Shown here one piece after another: positions 7,491-15,721 of a stretch of 38,143 nt of DNA (positions are counted from its first letter, which is position 1; each line of letters starts with the position of its first letter). Source of the stretch: Comamonadaceae bacterium (GTDB lineage Bacteria > Pseudomonadota > Gammaproteobacteria > Burkholderiales > Burkholderiaceae_C); contig CANJQN010000044.1 in the NCBI GenBank assembly GCA_947476465.1, positions 1 through 38,143 of the forward strand, written 5' to 3'. The notes under the pieces were generated by a model. The model was not told the origin of the DNA, did no database searches, and was given only the letters and a program-made list of their open reading frames with translations. A program made the translations under genes and the position numbers.

Positions 7491-9074
7491 ATGCGCAGAC
7501 AGCATGTGATGGATCGGCTGACCCGTGCCACCCGGTACGACGTGGCGGTCGTCGGCGGCGGTGCGACGGGACTGGGTGTCGCGCTGGACGCGGCCTCGCG
7601 CGGCCTGTCAGTGGCGCTGGTCGAGTCGCACGATTTCGGTGGCGGCACGTCGTCACGCGCCACCAAGCTGGTTCATGGCGGCGTGCGCTACCTGGCCCAA
7701 GGCCGCATCGGTCTGGTTCATGAAGCCCTGCACGAGCGCGCCTGCCTGCTGCGCAACGCCCCCCACCTGGCACGACCGCTGGGCTTCATCATGCCGTCCT
7801 ACCGTCTGTGGGAGTCGCCCTTCTACGGCGCCGGGCTCAAGCTGTATGACGCACTGGCCGGCAGCGACGGGCTTGGCCCTACCCAATTCCTGGACCGCCA
7901 GGAAACCCTGGCGCACATGCCCAACCTGCGCGCCGAGGGTCTCAAGGGCAGCGTGCGCTACTGGGACGGTCAGTTCGACGATGCCCGGTTGGCGCTGGCG
8001 CTGGCCCGCACGGCCGCGCAACACGGCGCGGCCGTCGCAAACTATTGCGCCGCGGTCGGCCTCCTGCATGACGGCGGCCGCGTGGTCGGGCTGCGTTGCC
8101 AGGACCGGGAGGGCGGCCGCGCGTTCGATCTGCATGCCGGTTGCGTTATCAACGCCACTGGAGTGTGGGTCGATGCCCTGCGCGAACAGGACACCGGCTG
8201 CGGCGCCATCGCCAGCGTTGCGCCTTTGGTGTCCCCCAGCCAGGGCGTCCATGCCGTGGTCGACCGCGAGTTTCTTCCGGGTGGCGACGCGCTGATCGTG
8301 CCGCGCACGGCCGACGGCCGGGTGTTGTTCGCGGTACCCTGGTTCGGCAAGGTGATTCTGGGAACCACCGACACGCCGCGAGCTGACCTGCCGCGCGAAC
8401 CTGCGGCGCTGCCGGGCGAATTGGGATTCATCCTGCGCGAAGCCGGCCGATACCTGGCGCGCGCCCCAGCGCTGGACGACGTCCGTAGCCTCTGGGCCGG
8501 CCTGCGGCCGCTCGTGCGTCCCACCGCTGGCGTCGCGGGCTCCTCGGGCTCAATCAGCCGCGAGCATACGGTCGAGGTGAGCCGCTCGGGCCTCGTGACG
8601 GTCACCGGCGGGAAATGGACGACCTACCGATCCATGGCCGAGGACGTGCTGAACATTTGCGTTCAAAGTCATCTGCTCACCAGCATTGCTGCCGGAGTGA
8701 CTGCTGACTTGCGGTTGGCGGGCGGTGCCGGCCTAGGCCCCATCACGAACGCCCTTGCGGTGCCGCCGGGCCTGCACTTATATGGAAGTGACGCCCCCGA
8801 GGTGCAAGCCCTGCCGGGGGCTGACCGCCATCTGGGCGGCGGGTTGACCGAAGCCATGGTGCGGTTTGCCGCCCGCGTCGAATACGCCCGTACGGTGGAA
8901 GACGTGCTGGCCCGGCGTTCGAGACTGCTGTTCCTCGATGCCCGGCTGGCGGCCGTGCTCGCCCCTGCGGTCGCCCTCATCCTGCGGAAAGAGACGGGCA
9001 TTGACCCGGCGCAGGAGCCCTTTGAACGACTGGCCGCGACCTATTTGCCACGCGGACTGCAAACAGATGCTTGA
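7491..9074 (+). CDS. glpD: FAD-dependent (aerobic) glycerol-3-phosphate dehydrogenase
   Basis: GlpD oxidises sn-glycerol 3-phosphate to dihydroxyacetone phosphate at the inner membrane and passes electrons to quinone. The 527-residue product opens with the FAD-binding Rossmann motif VVGGGATGLG (21-30), followed by GGGTSSRATKLVHGGVRYL, the standard GlpD signature. Later come GTTDT and SLWAGLRPLVRP, also typical. An ATG six codons downstream (7509) is an alternative start. No glpF, glpK or glpR is nearby, so it stands alone in glycerol metabolism here. Its TGA lies inside the -35 box of the ribosomal promoter that follows. Confidence 0.93.
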   Translation: MRRQHVMDRLTRATRYDVAVVGGGATGLGVALDAASRGLSVALVESHDFGGGTSSRATKLVHGGVRYLAQGRIGLVHEALHERACLLRNAPHLARPLGFIMPSYRLWESPFYGAGLKLYDALAGSDGLGPTQFLDRQETLAHMPNLRAEGLKGSVRYWDGQFDDARLALALARTAAQHGAAVANYCAAVGLLHDGGRVVGLRCQDREGGRAFDLHAGCVINATGVWVDALREQDTGCGAIASVAPLVSPSQGVHAVVDREFLPGGDALIVPRTADGRVLFAVPWFGKVILGTTDTPRADLPREPAALPGELGFILREAGRYLARAPALDDVRSLWAGLRPLVRPTAGVAGSSGSISREHTVEVSRSGLVTVTGGKWTTYRSMAEDVLNICVQSHLLTSIAAGVTADLRLAGGAGLGPITNALAVPPGLHLYGSDAPEVQALPGADRHLGGGLTEAMVRFAARVEYARTVEDVLARRSRLLFLDARLAAVLAPAVALILRKETGIDPAQEPFERLAATYLPRGLQTDA

Positions 9075-9098
9075 CACAGCCTGAAGTCGGGCCATAAT
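9071..9098 (+). promoter_or_regulatory. Sigma-70 promoter of the rplN (spc/alpha) operon
   Basis: A perfect -35 box TTGACA (9071-9076) is followed by 16 bases and CATAAT (9093-9098), a five-of-six match to TATAAT. The -35 overlaps the glpD stop codon. The predicted start of transcription is near 9104-9106, giving an rplN leader of about 140 bases. This explains how a spc operon not joined to S10 genes is expressed. Confidence 0.7.
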
Positions 9099-9104
9099 CG
9101 CGGG

Positions 9105-9124
9105 CTCGCCTATTTTTTGGCGAG
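9105..9124 (+). other. 5'-end stem-loop of the rplN transcript
   Basis: CTCGCC (9105-9110) pairs with GGCGAG (9119-9124) around an eight-base T-rich loop. It begins almost exactly at the predicted start of transcription, so the mRNA would start with a hairpin. This is too early for a terminator and may protect the 5' end. The rest of the leader to 9243 has another CGCG-T5-CGCG dyad but no clear ribosomal-protein target that I can name. Confidence 0.5.
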
Positions 9125-9243
9125 AGTTCTGCCTAATCGAAGCCTTTCGGAGTCCCCGAGAGGTGCCGACAGGCCCAAGACTGACCCGAAACCTTTGCGC
9201 GTTTTTCGCGGAGGCCTTGGGTACAAGTTGGGAATAATTTGAA

Positions 9244-9612
9244 ATGATCCAAACTGAATCCCGGCTCGAAGTCGCCGACAACACAGGCGCGAAGTCCGTC
9301 CTGTGCATCAAGGTGCTCGGTGGCTCCAAGCGTCGCTACGCCAGCGTAGGCGACATCATCAAGGTGAGCATCAAAGAAGCTGCGCCGCGCAGCCGCGTCA
9401 AAAAAGGCGAGGTGTACAGCGCCGTGGTGGTCCGTACCGCCAAAGGCATCCGCCGCAGCGATGGCTCCCTGGTCAAGTTCGACGGCAATGCTGCCGTGCT
9501 GCTCAACAACAAGCTGGAGCCCATTGGCACCCGCATCTTCGGCCCGGTCACGCGTGAGTTGCGTACCGAGAAGTTCATGAAGATCGTGTCTCTGGCCCCC
9601 GAAGTTCTGTAA
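9244..9612 (+). CDS. rplN: 50S ribosomal protein L14
   Basis: The 122-residue product starts MIQTESRLEVADNTGAK, the invariant L14 opening, and includes GDIIKVSIKEAAPRSRVKKG and the end ELRTEKFMKIVSLAPEVL. L14 binds 23S rRNA and helps form an intersubunit bridge. It is the first gene of the operon here; in the common order rpsQ precedes it, but upstream there is only glpD and a promoter. Length is normal. Confidence 0.98.
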   Translation: MIQTESRLEVADNTGAKSVLCIKVLGGSKRRYASVGDIIKVSIKEAAPRSRVKKGEVYSAVVVRTAKGIRRSDGSLVKFDGNAAVLLNNKLEPIGTRIFGPVTRELRTEKFMKIVSLAPEVL

Positions 9613-9624
9613 GAGGACGCGTCC

Positions 9625-9942
9625 ATGAACAAGATTCGAAAAGGCGACGAAGTCGTCGTGCTCGCGGGCCGCGACAAGGGCAAGCGTGGCAAGGTGGTGC
9701 TTCGCAAGGATGACGACCACGTCGTGGTCGAAGGCATCAATCTGGTCAAGAAGCACACCAAGCCGAACCCCCTGAAGGGCAGCACCGGCGGCATCGTGGA
9801 AAAGACCATGCCGATCCACCAGTCCAACGTGGCGATCTTCAACCCCGCCACCGGCAAGGCCGATCGGGTGGGCATCAAGGTCGAGGGCGACAAGCGCGTG
9901 CGCGTGTTCAAGTCCTCCGGCGAACAAATCAAGGTGGCCTGA
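9625..9942 (+). CDS. rplX: 50S ribosomal protein L24
   Basis: The 105-residue product has an N-terminal KOW motif (GDEVVVLAGRDKGKRGKV, from residue 6) and the block GINLVKKHTKPNP. L24 is an assembly-initiating protein that binds the 5' domain of 23S rRNA. A GAGGA ribosome binding site lies 10 bases before ATG. It is 12 bases after rplN in the spc operon. Confidence 0.98.
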   Translation: MNKIRKGDEVVVLAGRDKGKRGKVVLRKDDDHVVVEGINLVKKHTKPNPLKGSTGGIVEKTMPIHQSNVAIFNPATGKADRVGIKVEGDKRVRVFKSSGEQIKVA

Positions 9943-9952
9943 GGGGTAGCAC

Positions 9953-10492
9953 ATGACACGACTCAAGAAAATCTTCCTCGACAAGATCGCCCCGGAGCTG
10001 ATCGCCAAGTTCGGCTACAAGACGCCGATGCAGGTGCCCCGCATCACCAAGATCACCCTGAACATGGGTGTTTCCGAAGCGGTCGCTGACAAGAAGGTCA
10101 TGGACAACGCCGTGGCCGATCTGACCAAGATCGCCGGTCAGAAGCCGGTTGTGACCAAGGCCAAGAAGCCCATCGCCGGATTCAAGATTCGCGAAGGCCA
10201 GGCCATCGGCACGATGGTGACGCTGCGTGGCACCCGTATGTATGAGTTCCTGGACCGTTTCGTCACCGTTGCGCTGCCCCGCGTGCGTGACTTCCGCGGC
10301 ATCTCCGGCCGTGCATTCGACGGCCGCGGCAACTACAACATCGGTGTCAAGGAACAGATCATCTTCCCCGAGATCGAGTACGACAAGGTGGATGCCCTGC
10401 GCGGGCTGAACATCAGCATCACGACCACGGCCAAGAACGACGAAGAGTGCAAGGCACTGCTCGCGGGCTTCCGTTTCCCGTTCAAGAACTGA
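9953..10492 (+). CDS. rplE: 50S ribosomal protein L5
   Basis: The 179-residue product matches L5, including PRITKITLNMGVSEA, the KKPIAGFKIREGQ block and the end LAGFRFPFKN. L5 binds 5S rRNA and contacts the P-site tRNA and S13. In E. coli the start region of rplE is where S8 represses the operon; here the rplX-rplE gap is only 10 bases, so any such site must overlap coding sequence. Confidence 0.98.
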   Translation: MTRLKKIFLDKIAPELIAKFGYKTPMQVPRITKITLNMGVSEAVADKKVMDNAVADLTKIAGQKPVVTKAKKPIAGFKIREGQAIGTMVTLRGTRMYEFLDRFVTVALPRVRDFRGISGRAFDGRGNYNIGVKEQIIFPEIEYDKVDALRGLNISITTTAKNDEECKALLAGFRFPFKN

Positions 10493-10501
10493 AGGACCAT
10501 C

Positions 10502-10807
10502 GTGGCTAAAGTAGCTTTGATCGAGCGCGAGCTCAAGCGAGACAAACTGGTCGCCAAGTACGCGAAGAAACACGCGGAACTAAAGACGATCGCCAGCGAT
10601 GTCAAGAAGACCGAGGAAGAGCGCGCCGCCGCCCGCCTGGCGCTTCAAAAATTGCCCCGCAACGCCAACCCCACTCGCCAGCGCAACCGCTGCGCGATCA
10701 CGGGTCGTCCGCGCGGTACGTTCCGCCAGTTCGGTCTGGCGCGAAGCAAGATCCGCGAGATGGCCTTTGCAGGCGACATCCCAGGCGTGATCAAGGCCAG
10801 CTGGTAA
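10502..10807 (+). CDS. rpsN: 30S ribosomal protein S14, long zinc-free form
   Basis: The 101-residue product is the long C-minus type of S14 and lacks the CxxC zinc ribbon of the short form. It ends in the conserved region RNRCAITGRPRGTFRQFGL followed by SRSKIREMA-like sequence and IPGVIKASW. S14 sits in the 30S head and is needed for late assembly. The start codon is GTG at 10502, preceded by GAAGGA; no in-frame ATG nearby fits the family N-terminus. Confidence 0.97.
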   Translation: MAKVALIERELKRDKLVAKYAKKHAELKTIASDVKKTEEERAAARLALQKLPRNANPTRQRNRCAITGRPRGTFRQFGLARSKIREMAFAGDIPGVIKASW

Positions 10808-10828
10808 GCCAGGCAGGAGAGATAGAAC

Positions 10829-11224
10829 ATGAGCATGAGTGATCCCATTGCCGACCTGCTGACCCGCATCCGCAACGCGCAGATGGTGGCCAAGGCCACG
10901 GTGAGCGTGCCCTCTTCCAAAGTGAAGGTGGCCATTGCCCAGGTGTTGAAGGACGAGGGCTACATCGACGGCTTCCAGGTCAAGACCGAAAACGGAAAGA
11001 GCGAACTCCTGATCGCCCTGAAGTACTACGCCGGTCGTCCCGTCATTGAGCGCATCGAGCGCGTGAGCCGTCCCGGACTGCGTGTCTACAAGGGGCACGA
11101 CGCGATTCCCCAGGTCCAGAACGGCCTGGGCGTCGCCATCGTCACCACCCCCAAGGGCGTGATGACCGATCGCAAGGCGCGCGCCACTGGCGTGGGCGGC
11201 GAAGTGCTGTGCTACGTGGCCTAA
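10829..11224 (+). CDS. rpsH: 30S ribosomal protein S8
   Basis: The 131-residue product contains DPIADLLTRIRNAQ at the start and the C-terminal core GLGVAIVTTPKGVMTDRKAR ending GEVLCYVA. S8 binds the central domain of 16S rRNA and in E. coli also represses the spc operon. ATG codons occur at 10829 and 10835; the first, with AGGAGA upstream, gives MSMSDPIADL. Confidence 0.98.
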   Translation: MSMSDPIADLLTRIRNAQMVAKATVSVPSSKVKVAIAQVLKDEGYIDGFQVKTENGKSELLIALKYYAGRPVIERIERVSRPGLRVYKGHDAIPQVQNGLGVAIVTTPKGVMTDRKARATGVGGEVLCYVA

Positions 11225-11240
11225 AGGGAAGGAAGAAAGA

Positions 11241-11774
11241 ATGTCCCGAATAGGAAAAATGCCGGTCGCCGTCCCGCAAGGCGTGGACGTGCAGATCAAG
11301 GAAGACCAGATCAACGTCAAGGGTACGGGTGGCCAACTGTCGCTGTCCCTGAACAGCTTGGTCAAGGTGACCATCGATGGCGGCAAGCTGACCTTCATCC
11401 CGATCGACGAGTCGCGCGAGGCCAATGCCATGAGCGGCACCATGCGCCAGCTGGTCAACAACATGGTCGTGGGTGTGACCAAGGGCTTCGAGAAGAAGCT
11501 CAACCTGGTCGGCGTGGGCTACAAGGCTGCCGCCCAGGGCGCCAAGCTGAACCTGACGGTCGGCTTCTCGCACCCCGTCAATAAGGATATGCCTGCGGGC
11601 ATCACCGTCGCCACCCCGGCTCCCACGGAAATCGTGATCAAGGGCGCCGATCGGCAACGCGTGGGCCAGGTGGCCGCCGAGATTCGTGCGATTCGTCCGC
11701 CTGAGCCCTACAAGGGCAAGGGCATCCGTTATTCGGACGAAAAGATCACGATCAAAGAGACCAAGAAGAAGTAA
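11241..11774 (+). CDS. rplF: 50S ribosomal protein L6
   Basis: The 177-residue product begins MSRIGKMPVAVPQGVDV and ends with the signature PEPYKGKGIRYSDE and a lysine tail. L6 lies near the factor-binding site of the 50S subunit and binds 23S rRNA. A GGAAGGA ribosome binding site precedes the ATG. It is 16 bases after rpsH. Confidence 0.98.
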   Translation: MSRIGKMPVAVPQGVDVQIKEDQINVKGTGGQLSLSLNSLVKVTIDGGKLTFIPIDESREANAMSGTMRQLVNNMVVGVTKGFEKKLNLVGVGYKAAAQGAKLNLTVGFSHPVNKDMPAGITVATPAPTEIVIKGADRQRVGQVAAEIRAIRPPEPYKGKGIRYSDEKITIKETKKK

Positions 11775-11785
11775 GGGGCAGCAAC

Positions 11786-12151
11786 ATGTTGACCAAGAAA
11801 GAGCAGCGGCTGCGCCGCGCCCGCCAGACCCGCATCCGCATTGCGCAGCAGGGCGTCGCGCGTCTGACCGTCAATCGCACCAACCTTCATATCTACGCTG
11901 CCGTGATTTCCGAAGATGGCACCCGCATTCTTGCTTCCGCCTCCACGGCGCAAGCGGATCTGCGCAAGTCGCTCGGCGGCTCGGGCAAGGGTGGCAACAC
12001 CGCTGCGGCGGCTGCGATCGGCAAGCTGATCGCTGAAAAGGCCAAGGCAGCGGGCGTGGAAAAGGTAGCTTTCGACCGCTCCGGTTTCGCCTACCACGGC
12101 CGCGTCAAGGCGTTGGCCGACGCAGCGCGCGAAGCTGGCCTGCAGTTCTAA
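11786..12151 (+). CDS. rplR: 50S ribosomal protein L18
   Basis: The 121-residue product starts with MLTKKEQRLRRARQTRIRI, a basic region that binds 5S rRNA, and ends with FDRSGFAYHGRVKALADAAR and EAGLQF, both family hallmarks. L18 anchors 5S rRNA in the central protuberance with L5. It sits 11 bases after rplF in the operon. Confidence 0.98.
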   Translation: MLTKKEQRLRRARQTRIRIAQQGVARLTVNRTNLHIYAAVISEDGTRILASASTAQADLRKSLGGSGKGGNTAAAAAIGKLIAEKAKAAGVEKVAFDRSGFAYHGRVKALADAAREAGLQF

Positions 12152-12169
12152 CGGACACGGATATTCAAG

Positions 12170-12691
12170 ATGGCAAAGATTCAAGCTAAGCCCCAGGGTG
12201 ACGGTCCGGAAGACGGCCTGCGGGAAAAGATGATCGCGGTCAACCGCGTGACCAAGGTCGTCAAGGGCGGCCGTATCCTCGGCTTCGCCGCGCTGACCGT
12301 TGTCGGCGACAACGATGGCTCCGTCGGCATGGGCAAGGGCAAGTCCAAGGAAGTGCCCGCCGCCGTGCAGAAGGCGATGGAAGAAGCCCGTCGCAACATG
12401 ACGAAGGTGCGTCTCAAGAGCGGCACCATCCACCATGCGGTGTTCGGCCACCACGGCGCAGCGCGCGTGATGATGGCGCCGGCCCCCAAGGGTACCGGCA
12501 TCATCGCCGGCGGCCCGATGCGCGCCGTGTTCGAAGTGATGGGCATCACCGACATCGTGGCCAAGAGCCACGGTTCGACCAACCCCTACAACATGGTCCG
12601 CGCGACCTTCGACGCACTCAAGAACCTGTCGACCCCGGCAGAAGTGGCGGCCAAGCGCGGCAAGTCGGTCGAAGACATCTTCACCGCCTGA
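12170..12691 (+). CDS. rpsE: 30S ribosomal protein S5
   Basis: The 173-residue product has the S5 double-stranded RNA-binding domain (LREKMIAVNRVTKVVKGGR) followed by FAALTVVGDNDGSVGMGKG and the C-terminal domain with FEVMGITDIVAKSHGSTN. S5 is at the back of the 30S subunit and affects decoding fidelity and spectinomycin sensitivity. The loop around residues 20-30 looks wild type (VTKVVKGG). Confidence 0.98.
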   Translation: MAKIQAKPQGDGPEDGLREKMIAVNRVTKVVKGGRILGFAALTVVGDNDGSVGMGKGKSKEVPAAVQKAMEEARRNMTKVRLKSGTIHHAVFGHHGAARVMMAPAPKGTGIIAGGPMRAVFEVMGITDIVAKSHGSTNPYNMVRATFDALKNLSTPAEVAAKRGKSVEDIFTA

Positions 12692-12704
12692 CCGGAGTAC
12701 AGCG

Positions 12705-12887
12705 ATGTCCAACCAACCCACCGTCAAAGTCCAGCTGGTTCGCAGCCCGATCGGCACCAAGGAATCGCACCGCGCGACCGTCCGTGGCCTGGGCCTGCGC
12801 AAGCTCAACAGTGTGAGCGAGCTGCAGGACACCCCTGCGGTGCGCGGCATGATCAACAAGATCAGCTACCTGGTCAAGGTCCTCTGA
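12705..12887 (+). CDS. rpmD: 50S ribosomal protein L30
   Basis: The 60-residue product includes VKVQLVRSPIGTKESHRATV and RGLGLRKLNSVSEL, both conserved in short bacterial L30. L30 binds 23S rRNA. A CCGGAG ribosome binding site precedes the ATG. The gene keeps its usual place between rpsE and rplO. Confidence 0.97.
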   Translation: MSNQPTVKVQLVRSPIGTKESHRATVRGLGLRKLNSVSELQDTPAVRGMINKISYLVKVL

Positions 12888-12901
12888 GAGGTAGTCACAC
12901 C

Positions 12902-13333
12902 ATGCAACTGAATGACATCAAGCCCGCAGCGGGCTCCAAGCACTACAAGCGCCGCGTAGGCCGTGGCATCGGCTCCGGCATGGGCAAGACCGCCGGTCGT
13001 GGCCACAAGGGCCAGAAGTCCCGCGCGGGTGGCTACCACAAGGTCGGCTTCGAGGGCGGTCAGATGCCCCTGCAGCGTCGCCTGCCCAAGCGCGGCTTCA
13101 AGTCGCACCTGCTCAAGTTCAACGCCGAGGTCACTCTCGCCGCACTGGAGCGGCTCGGCGCAGCCGAAGTCGACATCCTGACCCTCAAGGCCGCCGGGCT
13201 CGTTCCCGAGTTGGCCAAGGTCGTCAAGGTCATCAAGTCGGGTGAGATCAGCCGTGCCGTCAAGCTGACGGGCGTCGGCGCGACCGCGGGCGCCAAGGCC
13301 GCGATCGAAGCTGCCGGCGGCAGCCTCGCCTGA
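12902..13333 (+). CDS. rplO: 50S ribosomal protein L15
   Basis: The 143-residue product begins MQLNDIKPAAGSK and has the glycine-rich basic N-terminal extension (RRVGRGIGSGMGKTAGRGHK) that threads into 23S rRNA. The globular C-terminal part includes GATAGAKAAIEAAGG. L15 is a late assembly protein of the 50S subunit. It lies 14 bases after rpmD and 25 before secY. Confidence 0.98.
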   Translation: MQLNDIKPAAGSKHYKRRVGRGIGSGMGKTAGRGHKGQKSRAGGYHKVGFEGGQMPLQRRLPKRGFKSHLLKFNAEVTLAALERLGAAEVDILTLKAAGLVPELAKVVKVIKSGEISRAVKLTGVGATAGAKAAIEAAGGSLA

Positions 13334-13358
13334 GTGACTGAGCAAAAGGACTAAGCGA

Positions 13359-14678
13359 GTGGCCACTAGCGCAGCCCAGATCGCCAAGACCGGCAAGTTC
13401 GGCGACCTGCGTCGTCGGCTGGTCTTCTTGCTGCTTGCGCTGGTGGTGTATCGCATCGGCGCGCACATTCCTGTGCCTGGCATCGACCCAACCCAGCTGT
13501 CTTCCTTGTTCAAGACACAGGAAGGCGGCATCCTGAGCCTGTTCAACATGTTCTCGGGGGGCGCGCTGTCGCGTTTCGCGGTTTTCGCCCTCGGGATCAT
13601 GCCGTACATCTCGGCCTCGATCATCATGCAGCTGCTCACCTACGTCGTACCGACGTTGGAGCAGCTCAAGAAGGAAGGCGAGGCCGGACGACGCAAGGTG
13701 ACGCAGTACACCCGCTACGGGACACTGGGTCTGGCGCTGTTCCAGTCGCTGAGCATCGCGATCGCACTCGAGAGCCAGGCTGGCCTGGTGATGAGCCCCG
13801 GGTTCGGCTTTCGCATGACCACGGTGGTGAGCCTTACGGCCGGCACGATGTTCCTGATGTGGCTGGGTGAGCAGATCACCGAGCGCGGCCTGGGCAACGG
13901 GATCTCGATCCTGATCTTCGCCAGTATCGCGGCGGGGCTGCCCAGTGCGATCGGCGGTCTTCTGGAGTTGGTGCGCACGGGCGCAATGAACATCCTGGTG
14001 TCGCTGTTCATCGTGGTGCTGGTGGCGGTGGTCACGTACTTTGTGGTGTTCGTCGAGCGCGGTCAACGCAAGATCCTCGTGAACTATGCGCGGCGTCAGG
14101 TCGGCAACAAGGTGTATGGCGGGCAATCGTCCCACCTGCCCCTGAAGCTGAACATGGCCGGTGTCATTCCGCCGATCTTCGCCTCGTCGATCATCCTGCT
14201 GCCGGCAACGGTCGTGGGCTGGTTGTCGGCCGGCGACTCCATGCGGTGGCTGCGCGACATCGCGGGCACCTTGTCTCCGGGTCAGCCGATCTACACCATG
14301 CTGTATGCGGCTGCCATCGTCTTCTTCTGCTTTTTTTACACCGCGCTGGTGTTCAACAGCAGGGAGACGGCCGACAACCTCAAGAAGAGCGGTGCGTTCA
14401 TTCCGGGCATTCGTCCGGGTGATCAGACCGCGCGCTACATCGACAAGATCCTGGTGCGTCTGACGCTGGCCGGTGCCGTGTACATCACGCTCGTTTGCCT
14501 GCTGCCGGAGTTCCTGATCATTCGCTACAACGTGCCGTTCTACTTTGGCGGCACCTCGCTGCTGATCATCGTGGTCGTCACCATGGACTTCATGGCCCAG
14601 GTGCAAAACTACCTGATGTCTCAGCAGTATGAATCGCTGCTGAAGAAGGCCAATTTCAAAACCTCGGCCGGCGGCTGA
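13359..14678 (+). CDS. secY: Preprotein translocase channel subunit SecY
   Basis: SecY forms the protein-conducting channel of the inner membrane with SecE (29893) and SecG. The 439-residue product has ten predicted membrane segments. Conserved pieces include RIGAHIPVPGID near the start, the GIMPYISASIIMQLL region of segment 2, and LGEQITERGLGNGISILIF of segment 4. The start is GTG at 13359 (MATSAAQIAKTGKFGDL) with an AAGGAC site. The downstream spacer to rpmJ is 49 bases and leaves no room for infA. Confidence 0.97.
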   Translation: MATSAAQIAKTGKFGDLRRRLVFLLLALVVYRIGAHIPVPGIDPTQLSSLFKTQEGGILSLFNMFSGGALSRFAVFALGIMPYISASIIMQLLTYVVPTLEQLKKEGEAGRRKVTQYTRYGTLGLALFQSLSIAIALESQAGLVMSPGFGFRMTTVVSLTAGTMFLMWLGEQITERGLGNGISILIFASIAAGLPSAIGGLLELVRTGAMNILVSLFIVVLVAVVTYFVVFVERGQRKILVNYARRQVGNKVYGGQSSHLPLKLNMAGVIPPIFASSIILLPATVVGWLSAGDSMRWLRDIAGTLSPGQPIYTMLYAAAIVFFCFFYTALVFNSRETADNLKKSGAFIPGIRPGDQTARYIDKILVRLTLAGAVYITLVCLLPEFLIIRYNVPFYFGGTSLLIIVVVTMDFMAQVQNYLMSQQYESLLKKANFKTSAGG

Positions 14679-14727
14679 TGGACATCGACATGCGCACCCG
14701 CGCCCTAGGAATTTAGGAGAAAAGAAA

Positions 14728-14841
14728 ATGAGAGTTTCGGCTTCCGTCAAGAAGATCTGCCGCAACTGCAAGATCATCCGCCGCAAGGGCGTTGTTCGCG
14801 TGATCTGCACGGATCCGCGTCACAAGCAGCGCCAAGGCTGA
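14728..14841 (+). CDS. rpmJ: 50S ribosomal protein L36, zinc-binding form
   Basis: This 37-codon gene encodes a product starting MRVSASVKKICRNCKIIRRK and ending RHKQRQG. The zinc ribbon ligands are Cys11, Cys14, Cys27 and His32, so this is the C-plus form of L36. It has an excellent ribosome binding site (TAGGAGA, seven bases or so before ATG). It sits between secY and rpsM, its usual place in the alpha operon. A zinc-free paralogue used in zinc starvation would be encoded elsewhere. Confidence 0.95.
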   Translation: MRVSASVKKICRNCKIIRRKGVVRVICTDPRHKQRQG

Positions 14842-14866
14842 TTCAAGAGTTTCAGGAAAGACGCAC

Positions 14867-15232
14867 ATGGCACGTATCGCTGGCATCAACATCCCGCCGC
14901 ACAAACACGCTGAGATCGGCCTGACCGCCATCTTCGGCATCGGCCGCACCCGGGCACGCAAAATCTGCGTGGCCTGTGGCATCGACTATGCGAAGAAGAT
15001 CAAGGACCTGACCGACGCCGATCTCGAGAAGATCCGCGATCAGATCGCACTGTTCACGATCGAAGGCGACCTGCGCCGCGAAACGACGATGAACATCAAG
15101 CGCCTGATGGACATCGGTTGCTATCGCGGTTTCCGCCACCGCCGTGGCCTGCCGATGCGTGGCCAGCGTACCCGCACCAATGCCCGCACCCGCAAGGGTC
15201 CGCGCAAGGCCGCTCAGGCACTGAAGAAATAA
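14867..15232 (+). CDS. rpsM: 30S ribosomal protein S13
   Basis: The 121-residue product starts MARIAGINIPPHKHAEIGL and ends with the basic tail containing MRGQRTRTNARTRKGPRK. S13 lies in the 30S head and contacts L5 and P-site tRNA. The 25-base rpmJ-rpsM spacer is too short for the pseudoknot leader used by S4 in gammaproteobacteria. Confidence 0.98.
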   Translation: MARIAGINIPPHKHAEIGLTAIFGIGRTRARKICVACGIDYAKKIKDLTDADLEKIRDQIALFTIEGDLRRETTMNIKRLMDIGCYRGFRHRRGLPMRGQRTRTNARTRKGPRKAAQALKK

Positions 15233-15250
15233 TCGGGAAAGAGAATCGAC

Positions 15251-15655
15251 ATGGCCAAGGCTCCCGCCAATAACGCTGCGCAGCGAGTGCGCAAGAAGGT
15301 CCGCAAGAACGTGTCCGACGGTGTCGCTCACGTGCATGCTTCCTTTAACAACACCATCATCACGATCACCGACCGCCAGGGCAATGCCCTGGCGTGGGCT
15401 TCCTCCGGTGGCCAGGGCTTCAAGGGTTCGCGCAAGTCGACCCCGTTCGCCGCTCAGGTCGCTTCGGAAGTCGCCGGTCGCGCCGCCATCGAACAAGGCA
15501 TCAAGAACCTCGACGTCGAGATCAAGGGCCCCGGCCCGGGTCGCGAGTCGTCGGTGCGTGCCTTGGCCGCGCTGGGTATTCGCATCACGTCAATCGCCGA
15601 CGTAACGCCGGTGCCTCACAACGGCTGCCGTCCGCAAAAGCGCCGTCGTATCTGA
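15251..15655 (+). CDS. rpsK: 30S ribosomal protein S11
   Basis: The 134-residue product has the S11 core (VAHVHASFNNTIITITDRQG) and the family signature ITSIADVTPVPHNGCRPQKR at the C-terminus. S11 lies on the 30S platform near the mRNA exit. An unusually long spacer with two hairpins follows before rpsD. Confidence 0.98.
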   Translation: MAKAPANNAAQRVRKKVRKNVSDGVAHVHASFNNTIITITDRQGNALAWASSGGQGFKGSRKSTPFAAQVASEVAGRAAIEQGIKNLDVEIKGPGPGRESSVRALAALGIRITSIADVTPVPHNGCRPQKRRRI

Positions 15656-15677
15656 TCTCGCTTCAACCAAGCCCACC

Positions 15678-15721
15678 GCCGGCACCCACGGGTGACCGGC
15701 TCCCGCGGCATCAGGCCGCGG
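15678..15721 (+). promoter_or_regulatory. Two back-to-back hairpins in the rpsK-rpsD spacer
   Basis: GCCGG-CACCC pairs with GGGTG-(A)-CCGGC across 15678-15700, giving a near-perfect stem with one bulged A. Two bases later CCGCGGC (15703-15709) pairs with GCCGCGG (15715-15721) around ATCAG. Together they fill the middle of the 89-base rpsK-rpsD spacer and end 13 bases before the rpsD ribosome binding site. Other gaps from rplN to rpsM are 10-49 bases. A translational control site or processing site is plausible; no U-tract follows. Confidence 0.55.

Noticed and set aside
13260..14810. A 516-residue open frame opposite secY and rpmJ
   Set aside because: Composition is that of a shadow frame (His, Gln and Arg rich); no domain recognised.
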